Source: Lingula anatina (Eukaryota > Brachiopoda > Lingulata > Lingulida > Lingulidae). Taken from it: 64,000 nucleotides of DNA. The stretch is taken from NCBI RefSeq assembly GCF_001039355.2, contig NW_019774358.1, forward strand, positions 348,577 to 412,576, written 5' to 3'. Of this stretch, positions 46,610 to 59,200 are shown piece by piece. A program made the position numbers and the translations under genes. Every line of letters begins with the position of its first letter. Position 1 is the stretch's first letter. The notes under the pieces are model-generated. The model made no database searches, had not been told where the DNA came from, and worked only from the letters and a program-made list of their open reading frames with translations.

Positions 46610-46726
46610 ACAATTTGTTCTGAAATATATGCTGCATCGACCGCCGGCGCAACAAAGAGCGTCAAGGAAAAATTCCCGAGAGTCTATTTATCGTTGTCAT
46701 GTGGAATTTTTGCATAAGTCCAATCG
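46610..46726 (+). CDS. candidate exon, unidentified, with ATG at 46629
   Basis: Bounded by an acceptor (GTGCTTTATTTGCAG) and a strong donor (GTAAGC). From ATG at 46629 it is open for 32 codons plus two bases, very basic (PPAQQRASRKNSRES) with a CH pair. A stop lies upstream in frame, so this would be the initiating exon. It is followed within 60 bases by the foldback element, and no partner exon was found. Could be chance. Confidence 0.25.
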
Positions 46727-46782
46727 GTAAGCCCATATCTAAGTATTTTTGGGTGTTTTATGGTATGTGCTGCAATTATTAC

Positions 46783-48030
46783 GATGTTTTTGAGTCGTTG
46801 AAGGCCCTTGTGAAAACCAGGAAGTAGTTTGCAACTGACAACTGAACCGTACCGATCCAAGACTGCTGTGCAAAGATATATCTTTTTAAAAATATTGTGA
46901 CAATTTTTAGACGTTTATATGTCTATCTGACATGAAATTCCACACATAGGATGGGCACTAATCAGTGACAAATGCCAAGACAAGGGTGACGTTCTGACAG
47001 CCTCTTTTCTGAGCTAAAAAATCACTAGCAAAAGATAACGGCTATCAATTGCCTCAATCTGGCAATCAATAGCCTTGAGAAACTGGTCACGTTATATTTT
47101 ATCTACCTGTCAGAAGCGCTTTTCCAACTGAGTATTGCATAATAATGTCAATTAATTATAACTTATGCTAGTATTATTTACCTGTCAGCTTTGTGATCGA
47201 CTCACCTGAATTCTCTTAATCTTTTGGGGAGGATCTTATCAAGTGAAAAGCTTACACCATTGAAATGTTATACTTGTCCGATGAATGCATCATTTTCTTT
47301 CTATGCAATTAAGATTTTAAAAGGTGCAATAGTGTGGAAATGTCTAGTGAAGTCGAGCAGTGTCCTTGCAGCAAGGTGACAAACCCAGAAACTGAGATGC
47401 TGGCATTGTCAGAAATGACAGAAACATCTTCTAGTTGTAAATACATGTACATTGATCTCACTAAATCTTAATCAGATCATGATTACTAGTACTTATAACT
47501 TTTGCAGCAACGTTGTTTTATCAAGAGCACATTACTTATTTTTCATATTATTAGATTATTTACTTACTTTATCTACTTCAACTTGAAAAGAACTAGATAT
47601 TTTTTTCCATTTTCTTTAGCTCCTAGGAGCTGATATTGAATTAAAAGTGACATAATTTATACCGAACAATTAATTACATATAAGCATCTGAACAACCAAA
47701 GTGCATTTTGATAGGTACTTAGCTGTAAATATCATTTAATGCCAATCCGGTACTTGTGATTTTTGGCTCATATAAGAGGCTGTCAGAACGTCACCTTTGT
47801 CTTGGCATTTGTCACTGATTAGTGACTACCTCTGTGTCATAGGTGAATAAGTGTGATCATATGTGTGGAATTTCATGTCAGATGGACATACAAACGTCTA
47901 AAATCGTCACAATATTTTAATAAAATATACGTCTTTGCACAGCAGTCATGGATCGATACAGTTCCAGTTGTCAGTTGCAAACTGTATACCTCCTGGTTTT
48001 CATAAGGTCCTTCAAAGACTCTAAAACATC
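46783..48030. mobile_element. foldback-type element with inverted arms of about 250-280 bp
   Basis: The left arm (46783-47031) and the right arm (47752-48030, inverted) share extended runs such as TTTGCAACTGACAACTG, GACATGAAATTCCACACATA and CACTAATCAGTGACAAATGC. The right arm has an extra stretch of about 30 bases. The 720-base centre has no open frame of note. Consistent with a MITE or foldback transposon. Target-site duplications were not identified. Confidence 0.8.
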
Positions 48031-48400
48031 ATAAACTATTAAAATTTTTTATGTACGTCACTTTGAATCCACGCTCAATCCCAAGCTGCAAAAGCTAATA
48101 TACCTTAACTCGGAGTGCTAATGACTCTCTTCATATCTCCACAAAAAAATTAGCCATTTTCTTTGTGATATTATTGGCGGAATTGAAATATACCATTTAT
48201 CGAGGGAGCAAATGCCAAACCTCAAGAAAACAAAAATGTTATCCTCATCAAGCGTATTTTATTTCTTAGGTACCACAATCGTGCTAGTCGTGATTACGAA
48301 GGAGGCAATGAAGATTATTGAAAATTATTTGTGCCAATAATACACGGTTCTAATTTTTTTTACATAAGACGTTCCTTATATATTTAAACGTACCACTTAC
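48031..48400. other. no gene seen; intron start of the minus-strand SMB gene
   Basis: AT-rich. It follows the donor at 48400 on the gene strand. Confidence 0.5.
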
Positions 48401-49904
48401 CTTCACAGAGTAGAAAATCACCCAGATAACACACCATACAGTGGTAGTTCTTGTAACTTGGATCAAAACCGCCAATGACAACAGGGTTGTTGTATGCCAT
48501 ACAGGCATCTCGTAAAGCTGAGTGCAAGGGGAGTGGATGAGGTAATTGACGCACACTTCCACTGACAACACTGAACTTGCAAGGGCCGAAGACATCGTCC
48601 TCAACTTCCCTGAAGCATGTTCTTAAATTCCATTCCGGTTTTGGCTCAAAAATAACATTACCTCCTTTATCTTTTAGTCTTTTTAACACGCAATCCGAGG
48701 AGCTGCAATCTGCAAAGAGGTCTAATGGTGCGTTTTTAGTGGAATAGACGGCGAGATCCCACGGTTCCCCATCGCCCTTGATATCATTACAGGTTGCACA
48801 GTACTTGTTTCTGAAGGTAATCATTGTATCTGGGTCGGTGACTGGCTGGTACAATAGCGCGTCTTCTGTGAGGCTAGTATTTGAGATATCAGTGCACTTG
48901 ATAAGCCTTTCCTCTTCCAGCCAAGTCGTCGGACACTGGTCCACCATCCAAAAACTCAGTCCAAAATTATCCACAAAGGGTAATGTGGTTTGTTGGTTTT
49001 TTCGATATAATGTTGGACTTCTTCTACAGGAGCTTTTATGTGCCAGAGAAATAGACACAGGGTCGACTTGTTTTTTCCCCCATATCAAAGAAAATGTTTT
49101 GTTAGGGGATGCAGTCGAGGTAGTGCTGTCACTTTGAGAATCTGTTGCGTTGGTTCCAGGAACCGTTGCAGATTGCATTGTGTCGTGTGTCCTTCTTAAT
49201 CTGACAGAGGCAGCGCAGACAGTCGCATTCTCTGTCACCCCATAACAGCAGTCACCATACAGGACACACAGAGGATCGCAGTAGCAGTGGACCTGGATCC
49301 TGAATTTACCTTCCCTTGCACAGAGCCATCTATACGGCGTCAGAGTCACGTCTGGGAAAGAAGACGTTTCACTGCCGTTGTCAGATATTTCTTGAAATGT
49401 ATCCTTTTGACTGGGGGACTCTTGTGTGACTTCATTGTGTATTCCACCCTTAGTTGTTGGCGTCTTTTGTGTGACGTGCACGTGCATTGCCACCTCAGTA
49501 GTGGGCGACGACTTCTGTGTGATTCCCTCTTGAATTCTACCCTCATCAGAAGACAACTCTTGTGTGATTCCCTCTTGAATTCTACCCTCATTAATGTACG
49601 ATTCTTGTGTGATTTCCTCTTGAATTCTACCCCCATTAGTGGACGACTCTTGTGTGATTCCCTCTTGAATTCTACCATCAGTAATGGGCACCTTTTTAGT
49701 GGTTATCTCTTGCACTCCATCTCTAAGACGTCCTGGGTCCCTCGTGAATTCCGCAAGCGTCCAAATCTCAACGTTGGGCGACTTTTGGGCTAATCCGGCA
49801 AGTTGACCATTTTCATGGGCAAGCTGAAGAAATATCAGCGCGCATAAAGTAAGGCGGATGATCATCGTGTTTTGAATTCGAAATCTCTGTGCTGCGTTGC
49901 ACAT
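48401..49904 (-). CDS. first exon of a secreted or receptor protein: signal peptide, tandem repeats, SMB-like module, Cys-rich ectodomain
   Basis: Open for 501 codons from ATG at 49904 to a consensus GTAAGT donor at 48400 (phase 1). A second ATG at 49865 gives the better signal peptide (MIIRLTLCALIFLQLA) and may be the true start. Residues 77-160 are imperfect 15-residue repeats (EGITQESSTNGGRIQ type). Residues 195-230 form a somatomedin-B-like knot (CYCDPLCVLYGDCCYG). Residues about 290-501 are Cys-rich with NKYCATCND and YHCMVCY motifs. The same SMB plus Cys-rich order precedes seven-helix domains in many invertebrate adhesion/methuselah-like receptors. No membrane segments are visible downstream in the window, so receptor identity is inference. 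It could instead be the N-terminal exon of the TSP1 gene on the same strand. Confidence 0.85.
49424..49690. repeat. coding minisatellite, 45-bp unit
   Basis: Four clear 45-bp units (landmark TTGAATTCTACC on the plus strand) with decayed copies on the 3' coding side. The unit is a multiple of three, so copy-number change lengthens the protein in 15-residue steps. Confidence 0.92.
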
Positions 49905-50232
49905 AAGTGACGCAGATCAGCGTTTTTTGGTCATTTATACGTCTCCCACTCTTCTAGGAAGATACGATTGCTATCTGCTGAGCAAAAAATTACCGAAACA
50001 CGTTGTCGGCCTTGCATAAGTCTTGAGGTATACATTCGAGTAGCGTGCCTTGAGAGCTGACAAACAAGAATACTTAGAGTCACGGTAGGATATGCCGTTG
50101 TAACCGTCACGCTAATTGGAATAATTAGTTTATTATTTCGAGGAATCCACGTCAACAAGAGTTCATGAGTTGGAGATCACCGCCGTCTTGTTGATCACCC
50201 AGTGTGTTTTTTTTATGTGTGACATAATGAAT
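49905..50232. promoter_or_regulatory. 5' flank of the SMB-containing exon, no motif assignable
   Basis: Must contain the promoter or a 5'-UTR intron of the minus-strand gene if the exon is first. I see no clear TATA box at a usable distance. Confidence 0.25.
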
Positions 50233-50459
50233 TCAGGGGCGGATCCAGAATGGGGGGTCCGCGGATGCAAAGCCGCCCCCCCTTCCTTGGCGTGGGGTTC
50301 GGAGCCTGCTAATTTTGGTAATTGAGAGGGCGAAAGGTGCGATGTGATTCACCTTGTCAAAATTCTAATTTCAAGAGGAACCACTTTCTTTTAGAAATCG
50401 AAGGTCGAAACCCCTCTGAATCCCCCCCCCCCTCAAAAAAAAAAAAAATCCGCCACTGA
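50233..50459. mobile_element. short non-autonomous DNA transposon (MITE), 227 bp
   Basis: Terminal inverted repeats TCAGGGGCGGAT (50233) and ATCCGCCACTGA (50448-50459) differ at one position. The interior is non-coding with C and A homopolymers near the right end. The GGGGCGGATCCAG-type end resembles hAT-like MITEs, but an 8-bp target duplication is not clear. Confidence 0.7.
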
Positions 50460-51923
50460 ATGCAGAGATTTCCAGTAGCGAGTGATTAGAACGCAACTCT
50501 CTTCATCAACTTTTGTACAGTACACGGTATGTCTTTAATCATACATGCAACGAAAAAAATGAAAAAAATACACTGGAATGAACCCAGGGCTGTCCGTGTA
50601 CCACCTCTACACAAACCTGCGGAACAGAAATGGTAGAACAAGAAATGGCAGCTCAGAGTCCCATGGAATCAGTACAAATTATGGGTTAGCAGAAAGTATT
50701 GGGGTTTTTAATGGGACACAAAAAGTTTTGCCCTTATAGTCTTCATATGATGCTTGTGGTTTTATGCGTGACATTTATAAGTTGCTGTCTTATTAACAAG
50801 ATGTTACTTACGATCATAGCACGTGCTAGTCTTGCGCATTGCGTTCCCGGCACCTAAGGCTTGGTAATAAGGTACCCCTTGACAGACCGATAACAAGCTG
50901 ACAGCCTGTTGATCCTAGCGATCCTATTAGAGATCATGTTTTGTTATGTACGGTGATTTCTTCGAAGAGGAAGGTGAATGGTTCATAACACGAAAACAAA
51001 GTGAAAAAACCCAAGCACTTAAAAATCCCTTTATATATTTTCTAAAATCTATGGAATTATTATGATCTCGAAATGAATTATTTGGCAATCCATGAAGAGT
51101 TGGATGAATACATTAACATAATGGCACAGTCTGATAATATTACTAAAAACAAAAATAAGAATATTCATAGCTATTTAAACTCTAGATAGAATTCCATTAT
51201 ATACAATGCAAATGTAAACAGATTAAACAACTAAAAGTTTTTAAAGTTTACCAGTCAACTTTGACTCTTGTATGTTGCACTTATAGAACAGATCATTACC
51301 GGCCTGACACCAATTACAGGTTTTTGAAATATATAAATCGCACCGATATTCCCCTCTTGAAATTAGAACTTTGACAAGGTAAACCATAGTTCTAAACTGT
51401 ACCAAAGGGCCCTGTTTGCTGTAGTAGTTTTCAAAGTAAACAACGGAGGGCGATTACAGAGCTCCCTCTGTTATTACTATCTGTTTCTACGTAAGGTTCA
51501 ATATCCCTTTCGTCAATCTAGCAGAAGCAAACAACAAGTCGTGGATTTCCAACCAGCTTTATTCCCACTGCTTAAGTTTTATCCAGTCAACCCACTACCA
51601 GTTTTTTTTATCCAACCATTTCTTAAGCTATTAAAATAACACAGATGCTTATATGACAATACTGAAATTTTACTTAGCTTTAAGAGACGGGGCTAGGGTC
51701 ACGAGATACATGTGATCAAAGTTGCGCGCTACGAGTACGTGCGCCAAAGCATCCAAAGAGGCACCGTCGCATCTCTTACTTGATAGATCCCAGGGTTCTT
51801 AGTTTAATTGTGATAAAAAAATTAAGCTCTTAACTGATTCTTTTTTGTCCTCAGTCAGTTCTTGCAATTCTTGAGAGATTCTGAACTCAGCACAAAAATT
51901 TCGAACTAGTCTTCTGTTTATCA
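50460..51923. other. no gene recognised
   Basis: AT-rich sequence with only short unsupported frames on both strands. Confidence 0.5.
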
Positions 51924-52553
51924 CCAGGTGATGTCCATACTTCAGTTCTAGGGCAAATACTATCTATGGCTGCTCTGTGTTGAACATACATTCTGAAAGT
52001 GAAGCCCATGCAGGGCCAAGAGTTCTGCCAGAAATATGCAAAATTCCACGATTTCTCATGATTTCTAAAATTAACCAATTCCGGGCGGTTCGTGGAATTC
52101 GTACAGTAGTCGGTGTGGAATAGGGGAACTTCCCCATGACAATTATTGCCATCAGAGGATTACAGCTAACTAGATACCTGCTGTGCTTACTGCGACTACC
52201 TGGTACTGTACTGGTGCTCACACCCTTGGATATATAAAGTAGTGTTTCATTAGCTGGATATTTTATTATAGAATAAAATCTTTTATTTGAAAACCGTTGT
52301 GGTTGTAAGTGTATGTAAACTACGTGTATACGGCGGTGGTGCTACTGGCTGTGTATGGAAGCTGCAATATCCATTAGAAGGTGGTCGGTAGAGTTCTGTT
52401 GGTAATAACGTTATTAATTATTAAGTAACCACAGTGGGAGCAGTAATTTATTGTTAAAACAGTAGGTCGAGAACTCTACATGGGTATAGATTATTATTTT
52501 TTCTTGACGTATGATTTTCATTAGCACGTACTTACCAGGAATCAAAGTGTTTT

Positions 52554-53505
52554 CTAAGACCCCATTTCCAGTGATTAGATCGATCTACTTTAGATCGACC
52601 TAACTCCCTGGGGGTGCACGCTAAATAGCTGTCAGCCGAGCGGACACGAAAGTTAATCACCCCCTTACAGCTTGTAGTAGGCGGGACGGACATTTAAGCT
52701 GGATTATCTGAAAGTAATCTAGTGAGACTCCCCGCGGGGATAGATCGATCTAAAAGCTCTGGGAATACAGCCTTACTGGAACTGCATGCATCAGACTACT
52801 GAGATCGATTCAACTCCGCATGGACTCTGGCTGAATGCTATCAAATCAGCAGATTAACACACTTCCTTCTGATGTTGAAGATGAATACAGGAAAGCTGGT
52901 GATTATATGAGTATGTTGAAAACAAGTGGAAGGGTGTTAATCTGTTCAACTGATTGCATTCCACAAGATTCCCGCTTAGCTGGATCAATTTACGCAGACC
53001 TATAGTTTCAATTGGCAAGAACCCTAATTTCTCAACTCTCTCACACGAGTTAGTTCATTGCTCAAATGAAGTAATTTATTTTTTTTTTTTTTTAGATTTT
53101 AAATAAGTCGGCTTGTTTCAATGTAGTGTCGACTTTGCAATTTGCAGTTAGAATAAATGTGTATATAGTTGTATCCAGGATGATGCACTATGGCGAGTTG
53201 AGTCATGATGTTTATATTAAATTTTAAACTTTCATTAAACTTTGACTTGTATGCAGGAATAAAACACCCACGGATAGGCTCAGTTGTAAAATTTAAAACG
53301 ACGATAGCACCCACATGGTCAAAATAATATACATAAACCCATAAATCAAACTTTCACTGGGAATTTTGCGATATAACCTCTACGTGGTGGTCCGTCAGCA
53401 TCAGAAAATCACTGATTACATTGTTCATGTATACCAAGACAATTGGCTATTTTTTTTCGCTAGTGCTCTTTTTTACTTCTCTTTCATTCTTTCTTTTTCA
53501 AAAAA

Positions 53506-53540
<35 letters not shown>

Positions 53541-55659
53541 AAGCATAAACAACCATAAGAAATGCAACACACCAAAAGATTAAATAAATGTCATAATAAA
53601 CTATTTAAAACGGCAAAAAAAGACTTCTTTTGGGATTTTTGCTTTCTTCTATGTGTGCAACCGTACACTGAATTTGGTTGAAATCTGTAGGCTCCTACGC
53701 TTATCTGTGTCTTCATATTGTTAACTTTTTCTGCATGAAAAAAAGACAAAATATAGTTGATAATTACAGTATGAATATATTTTTCTTTTATGTATTCGTT
53801 TCATTTGAGGTTCCAAACTTCCAGTTCATGACCACCACTGATTCCTAGTGTCATTGCACATAGTATGATTTATGTACATAGCTTTAGACCATTATGGTGT
53901 ATCAGTTCTCTTACAACAATACACCGGTTATGTTTGAAGAAGAACATGCACAACTATATGAAACTCCGTTTTCAAAAATACGCCTATTATTTAACATTGT
54001 AGCAATCACAATCGCTTCACGCCGTTGTGGTTTGACAAAAGACACATATTTATCCTAAATTCACCAGAAGAAATGAATTAATGATTACATTCGTCCTCAA
54101 TTCGGTGTTAGACAGACTCAATAGATTCATTAACAAGATAAGTGTACCCAGATATCAATCAGGTCCGACACAAAGAGCCGGATGGCACATGCGTCATATC
54201 TGAACCACAGCAAAAGCAACCTCTCGGTAAAATTGGTTCTGTTATATCCTTTGCAAACATTTTCAATTCAAGACCCATTATATTTATCGGTAGCTCTCAG
54301 ATTAGCAAAGTTAATCGTTGATATTATATAGTGCGGTCTAAGCATAAAAAAAGAAAAAAATGAGTACGTATTCTACTGTAATGTACTCATCAACAAAATG
54401 AACAATCCCTTCATTTATGTCAGGAATAAAGCAGTATAATTAAAATTACGCGTGGCAGAATATCATTATGGTACATTGTATTTTGATGCACTGTCAATAA
54501 AGGTCCGTTTACAGTTTTGATGGATCGACCCAACTATGACTGCAATCAGGGAGCCAGTAGGATCGCAAATTGTGACCGAGCGCAAGCATGGCGATTAGTG
54601 GCTTTTGAATAACTCGAAAGCACCGCAATTTGCAACCGAGCACTAATAGCGACATCACCGTTAGTTTCGAGGTTTTTATTCGCGATGAGCAAATCTCGTC
54701 GTAATTGCCTTTGCGCATGCTTGATTCGTCATTTTATAGCGTCTTTAATGTAATTAAACATCGCGACGAGTTTTGGTTACTAGTCATGATAGCATATAAC
54801 AAAGAATGGAAGCTTATAAAAGATCGAGTCACTCAGTACATCTGATAGAAAAAAACTTGCATTTTCTCAGTAAAGCTTAAAATTCCAAGTCTTCTTCAAC
54901 AGGAATGTGCATAGATATTTTGTTCACGATTGCATAAAACCATAACATTCATGTACGTATTCATTTGGAACAATCAAGGCGTGGGGCACCAAAGGAAATG
55001 CGTAGCATAAGATTTCTTCAAAAGCATTTATATTTTTGTTTAAGTTCTGTTACTGACATGTTGTTGTTAAGCTTAAATTGATTGCTTAAAGAGACGGCGC
55101 GCACGTTCTTGGATTAAGAGGTCATTAATCTGACGGTGCAAAGGATGATAACATTTTGGCTGTGATGGCAATACAATATAACCTCCAGCTCTCCGCCGAT
55201 GATTACTACATTTGTAGCACCCCTATGCTGGTGATACAATATTTTTCTTCAAGAATCATCGCAATGTTCAAATTGAGACGCTTTTAATAACACACTGGTG
55301 TATGTCACATATTGCACAATCTAAAAAGTTCCGCTTGAGTGGTCAGTCACTGATAGTTTGATTTTTAATGTTCTTAAATATCGGCTTACAATGTCGGAAC
55401 TGATTAAAGATAAATATGTATCTTACATTATTAACTTATTACAGATTATCTCTCCCTCAGATCTTGTAAATTTAATGGTCCAAAAGGAGCAATTAAAAAA
55501 TCACAAAAGTTCACTTTACAAGTGCATTATTTTAATGGTAAATGTACCAAAAAAGTGATTTAGTTTCACTGTTTTAGTTCTTCTGTTCCTTAAGATCCAT
55601 TCCCACAGGCATCGCCGGTTTACGTAGATCAATCCAACTCTATGGGGATGGGGTCTTAG
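52554..55659. mobile_element. possible 3.1-kb element bounded by CTAAGACCCCAT inverted ends
   Basis: CTAAGACCCCAT at 52554 is mirrored by ATGGGGTCTTAG at 55648-55659. The inner flanks also match loosely (TTAGATCGATCTA versus TTGGATTGATCTA). A further related GATCGATCT segment lies inside near 52741. No transposase or target duplication is seen. It may be two separate MITEs rather than one element. Confidence 0.35.
53506..53540. repeat. AAAT tetranucleotide microsatellite
   Basis: About eight or nine units; the allelic copy near 57792-57812 is shorter and interrupted. Confidence 0.9.
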
Positions 55660-56199
55660 ATACGATATGCAGGATACAATATTACATTCAAAGCTGATGG
55701 TATCCTGTACTCTAGCTGAAGCCATATTTGAAGCCAAATTTGGCACAAGTTGCTAAATTTTGGATCAAAATATGTTTTGCATGCATTACTTTGTTTCCTT
55801 TAACTGAAACACACGTTTATAAAAGCCCATTTACACGTGAATGTAACAGCTGTAGAAATAATAGTTATTCCTGGAGACAATGATTCTCAGAGGCTTAGTT
55901 CCTGAAGCTGGAACAATAGATGGATTCATCACTCCCAGAGAATTCTGGATTCCTTACTCCCAGAGAATTCACTCATGGTGCCATCAGACCTTTCACAGAA
56001 ACGTTTGTCACTATTTGGGATGTCAACCCTAACGATAACCCTCTCAAGGACATTACTCAGAGTAATATCAAACAAAGAGGCACCATTTCTGGAGAAATTA
56101 ACATGTCACATTACTCCTGAACATATAACCACTGGAGACATTCACACATGATGACAACACCACTGGAAATGGCATTGCTGGCAACACCACTCCTGGGGA

Positions 56200-56200
56200 N
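56200..56200. other. assembly joint (single n)
   Basis: Sequence after 56211 restarts at the position equivalent to 51924; eleven unmatched bases follow the n. Confidence 0.95.
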
Positions 56201-56211
56201 TGCAACCGGGC

Positions 56212-59200
56212 CCAGGTGATGTCCATACTTCAGTTCTAGGGCAAATACTATCTATGGCTGCTCTGTGTTGAACATACATTCTGAAAGTAAGCCCATGCAG
56301 GGCCAAGAGTTCTGCCAGAAATATGCAAAATTCCACGATTTCTCATGATTTCTAAAATTAATCAATTCCGGGCGGTTCGTGGAATTCGTACAGTAGTCGG
56401 TGTGGAATAGGGGAACTTCCCCATGACAATTATTGCCATCAGAGGATTACAGCTAACTAGATACCTGCTGTGCTTACTGCGACTACCTGGTACTGTACTG
56501 GTGCTCACACCCTTGGATATATAAAGTAGTGTTTCATTAGCTGGATATTTTATTATAGAATAAAATCTTTTATTTGAAAGCCGTTGTGGTTGTAAGTGTA
56601 TGTAAACTACGTGTATACGGCGGTGGTGCAACTGGCTGTGTATGGAAGCTGCAATATCCATTAGAAGGTGGTCGGTAGGGTTCTGTTGGTAATAACGTTA
56701 TTAATTATTAAGTAACCACAGTGGGAGCAGTATTTTATTGTTAAAACAGTAGGTCGAGAACTCTACATGGGTATAGATTATTATTTTTTCTTGACGTATT
56801 ATTTTCATTAGCACGGAATCAAAGTGGTTTCTAAGGGCTCATTCTTAGACCCCATTTCCAGAGATTAGATCGATCTACTTTAGATCGACCTAACTACCTG
56901 GGGGTTCACACTAAATAGCTGTCAGCCGAGCGGACACGAAAGTTAATTACCCCCTTACCGCTTGTAGTAGGCGGGACGGACATTTAAGAAGGATTATCTG
57001 ACAGTAATCTAGTGAGACTCCCCGCGGGGATTGATCGATCTAAAAGCTCTGGAAATACAGCCTTACTGGAACTGCATGCATCAGACTTCTGAGATCGATT
57101 CAACTCCGCAGGGACTCTAGCTGAATGCTATCAAATCAGCAGATTAACACACCTCCTCCTGATGTTGAAGATGAATACAGGAAAGCTGGTGATTACATGA
57201 GTATGTTGAAAACAAGTGGAAGGGTGTTAATCTGTTCAACTGATTGCATTCCACAAGATTCCCGCTGAGCTGGATCAATTTACGCAGACCTATAGTTTCA
57301 ATTGGCAAGAACCCTTATTTCTCAACTCTCTCACCCGAGTTAGTTCATTGCTCAAATCAAGTAATTTATTTATTTTTTTTTAGATTTTAGATAAGTCGGC
57401 TTGTTTCAATGTAGTGTCGACTTTGCAATATGCAGTTAGAATAAATGTGTATATTGTTGTATCCAGGATGCACTATGGCGAGTTGAGTCATGATGTTTTT
57501 ATTAAATTTTAAACTTTCATTAAACTTTGACTTGTATGCAGGAATAAAACACCCGCGGATAGGCTCAGTTGTAAAATTTAAAACGACGATAGCACCCACA
57601 TGGTCTAAATAATATACATAAACCCAGAAATCAAACTTTCACTGGGAATTTTGAGATACAACCTCTACGTGATGGCCCGTCAGCATCAGAAAATCACTGA
57701 TTACATTGTTCATGTATACCAAGACAATTGGCTAATTTTTTTTTTCGCTAGTGCTCTTTTTTACTTCTCTTTCATTCTTTCTTTTTCAAAAAATAAATAA
57801 GTAAATAAATAAAAACATAAACAACCCCATAAGAAATGCAACACACCAAAAGATTAAATAAATGTCATAATTAACTATTTAAAACGGCAAAAAAAGACTT
57901 CTTTTGGGATTATTGCTTTCTTCTATGTGTGCAACCGTACACTGAACTTGGTTGAAATCTGTAGGCTCCTACGCTTATCTGTGTCTTCATATTGTTAACT
58001 TTTTCTGCATGAAAAAAAAAGACAAAATATAGTTGATAATTACAGTATGAAAATATTTTTCTTTTATGTATTCGTTTCATTTGAGGTTCCAAACTTCCAG
58101 TTCATGACCACCACTGATCCCTAGTGTCATTGCACATAGTATGATTTATGTATATAGCTTTAGACCATTATGGTCTATCAGTTCTCTTACAATAATACAC
58201 CGGTTATGTTTGAAGAAGAACATGTACAACTATATGAAACTCCGTTTTCAAAAATACGCCTATTATTTAACATTGTAGCAATCACAATCGCTTCACGCCG
58301 TTGTGGTTTGACAAAAGACACATATTTATCCTAAATTCACCAGAAGAAATGAATTAATGATTACATTCGTCCTCAATTCGGTGTTAGACAGACTCAATAG
58401 ATTCATTAACAAGATAAGTGTACCCAGATATCAATCAGGTCCGACACAAAGAGCCGGATGGCACATGCGTCATATCTGAACCACAGCAAAAGCAACCTCT
58501 CGGTAAAATTGGTTCTGTTATATCCCTTGCAAACATTTTCAATTCAATACCCATTGTATTTATCGGTAGCTCTCAGATTAGCAAAGTTAATCGTTGATAT
58601 TATATAGTGCGGTCTGAGCATATAAAAAGGAAAAATGAGTGTGTATTTCTACTGTAATGTACTCATCAACAAAATGAACAATCCCTTCATTAATGTCAGG
58701 AATAAACAGTATAATTAAAATTACGCAAGGCAGAATATCATTATGGTACATAGTATTTTGACGCACTGTCAATTAAGGCCCGTTTACAGTTTTGATGGAT
58801 CGACCCAACTACAATCAGGGAGCCAGTAGGATGGCAAATTGTGACCGAGCGCAAGCATGGCGATTAGTGGCTTTTGCATAACTCGAAAGCACCACAATTT
58901 GCAACCGAGCACTGATAGCGACATCACCGTTAGTTTCGAGGTTTTTATTCGCGATGAGCAAATCTCGTCATAATTGCCTTTGCCCATGCTTGATTCGTCA
59001 TTTTATAGTGTCTTTAATGTAATTAAACATCGCGACGAGTTTTGGTTACTAGTCATGATAGCATATAACAAAGAATGGAAGCTTATAAAAGATTGAGTCA
59101 CTCAGTACATCTGATAGAAAAACTTGCATTTTCTCAGTAAAGCTTAAAATTCTGAGTCTTCTTCAACAGGAATGTGCATAGATATTTTGTTCACGATTGC

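Larger units (their letters stand above)
51924..56199. repeat. allelic duplication, copy 1 (about 4.3 kb)
   Basis: Matches 56212-60460 throughout with scattered substitutions and small indels (for example a shorter AAAT microsatellite in copy 2, and a ctaag-to-cttag deletion at 52554 in this copy). It ends at the contig joint 56200. No convincing gene is present. Short frames at 55920-56120 and on the minus strand at 51964-52310 persist in both alleles but match no family I know. Confidence 0.95.

Noticed and set aside
49287-49793. 168-codon plus-strand frame of LLCDSLLNST-type repeats
   Set aside because: It is the antisense reading of the coding minisatellite in the SMB exon; the minus-strand frame has the signal peptide and Cys modules.
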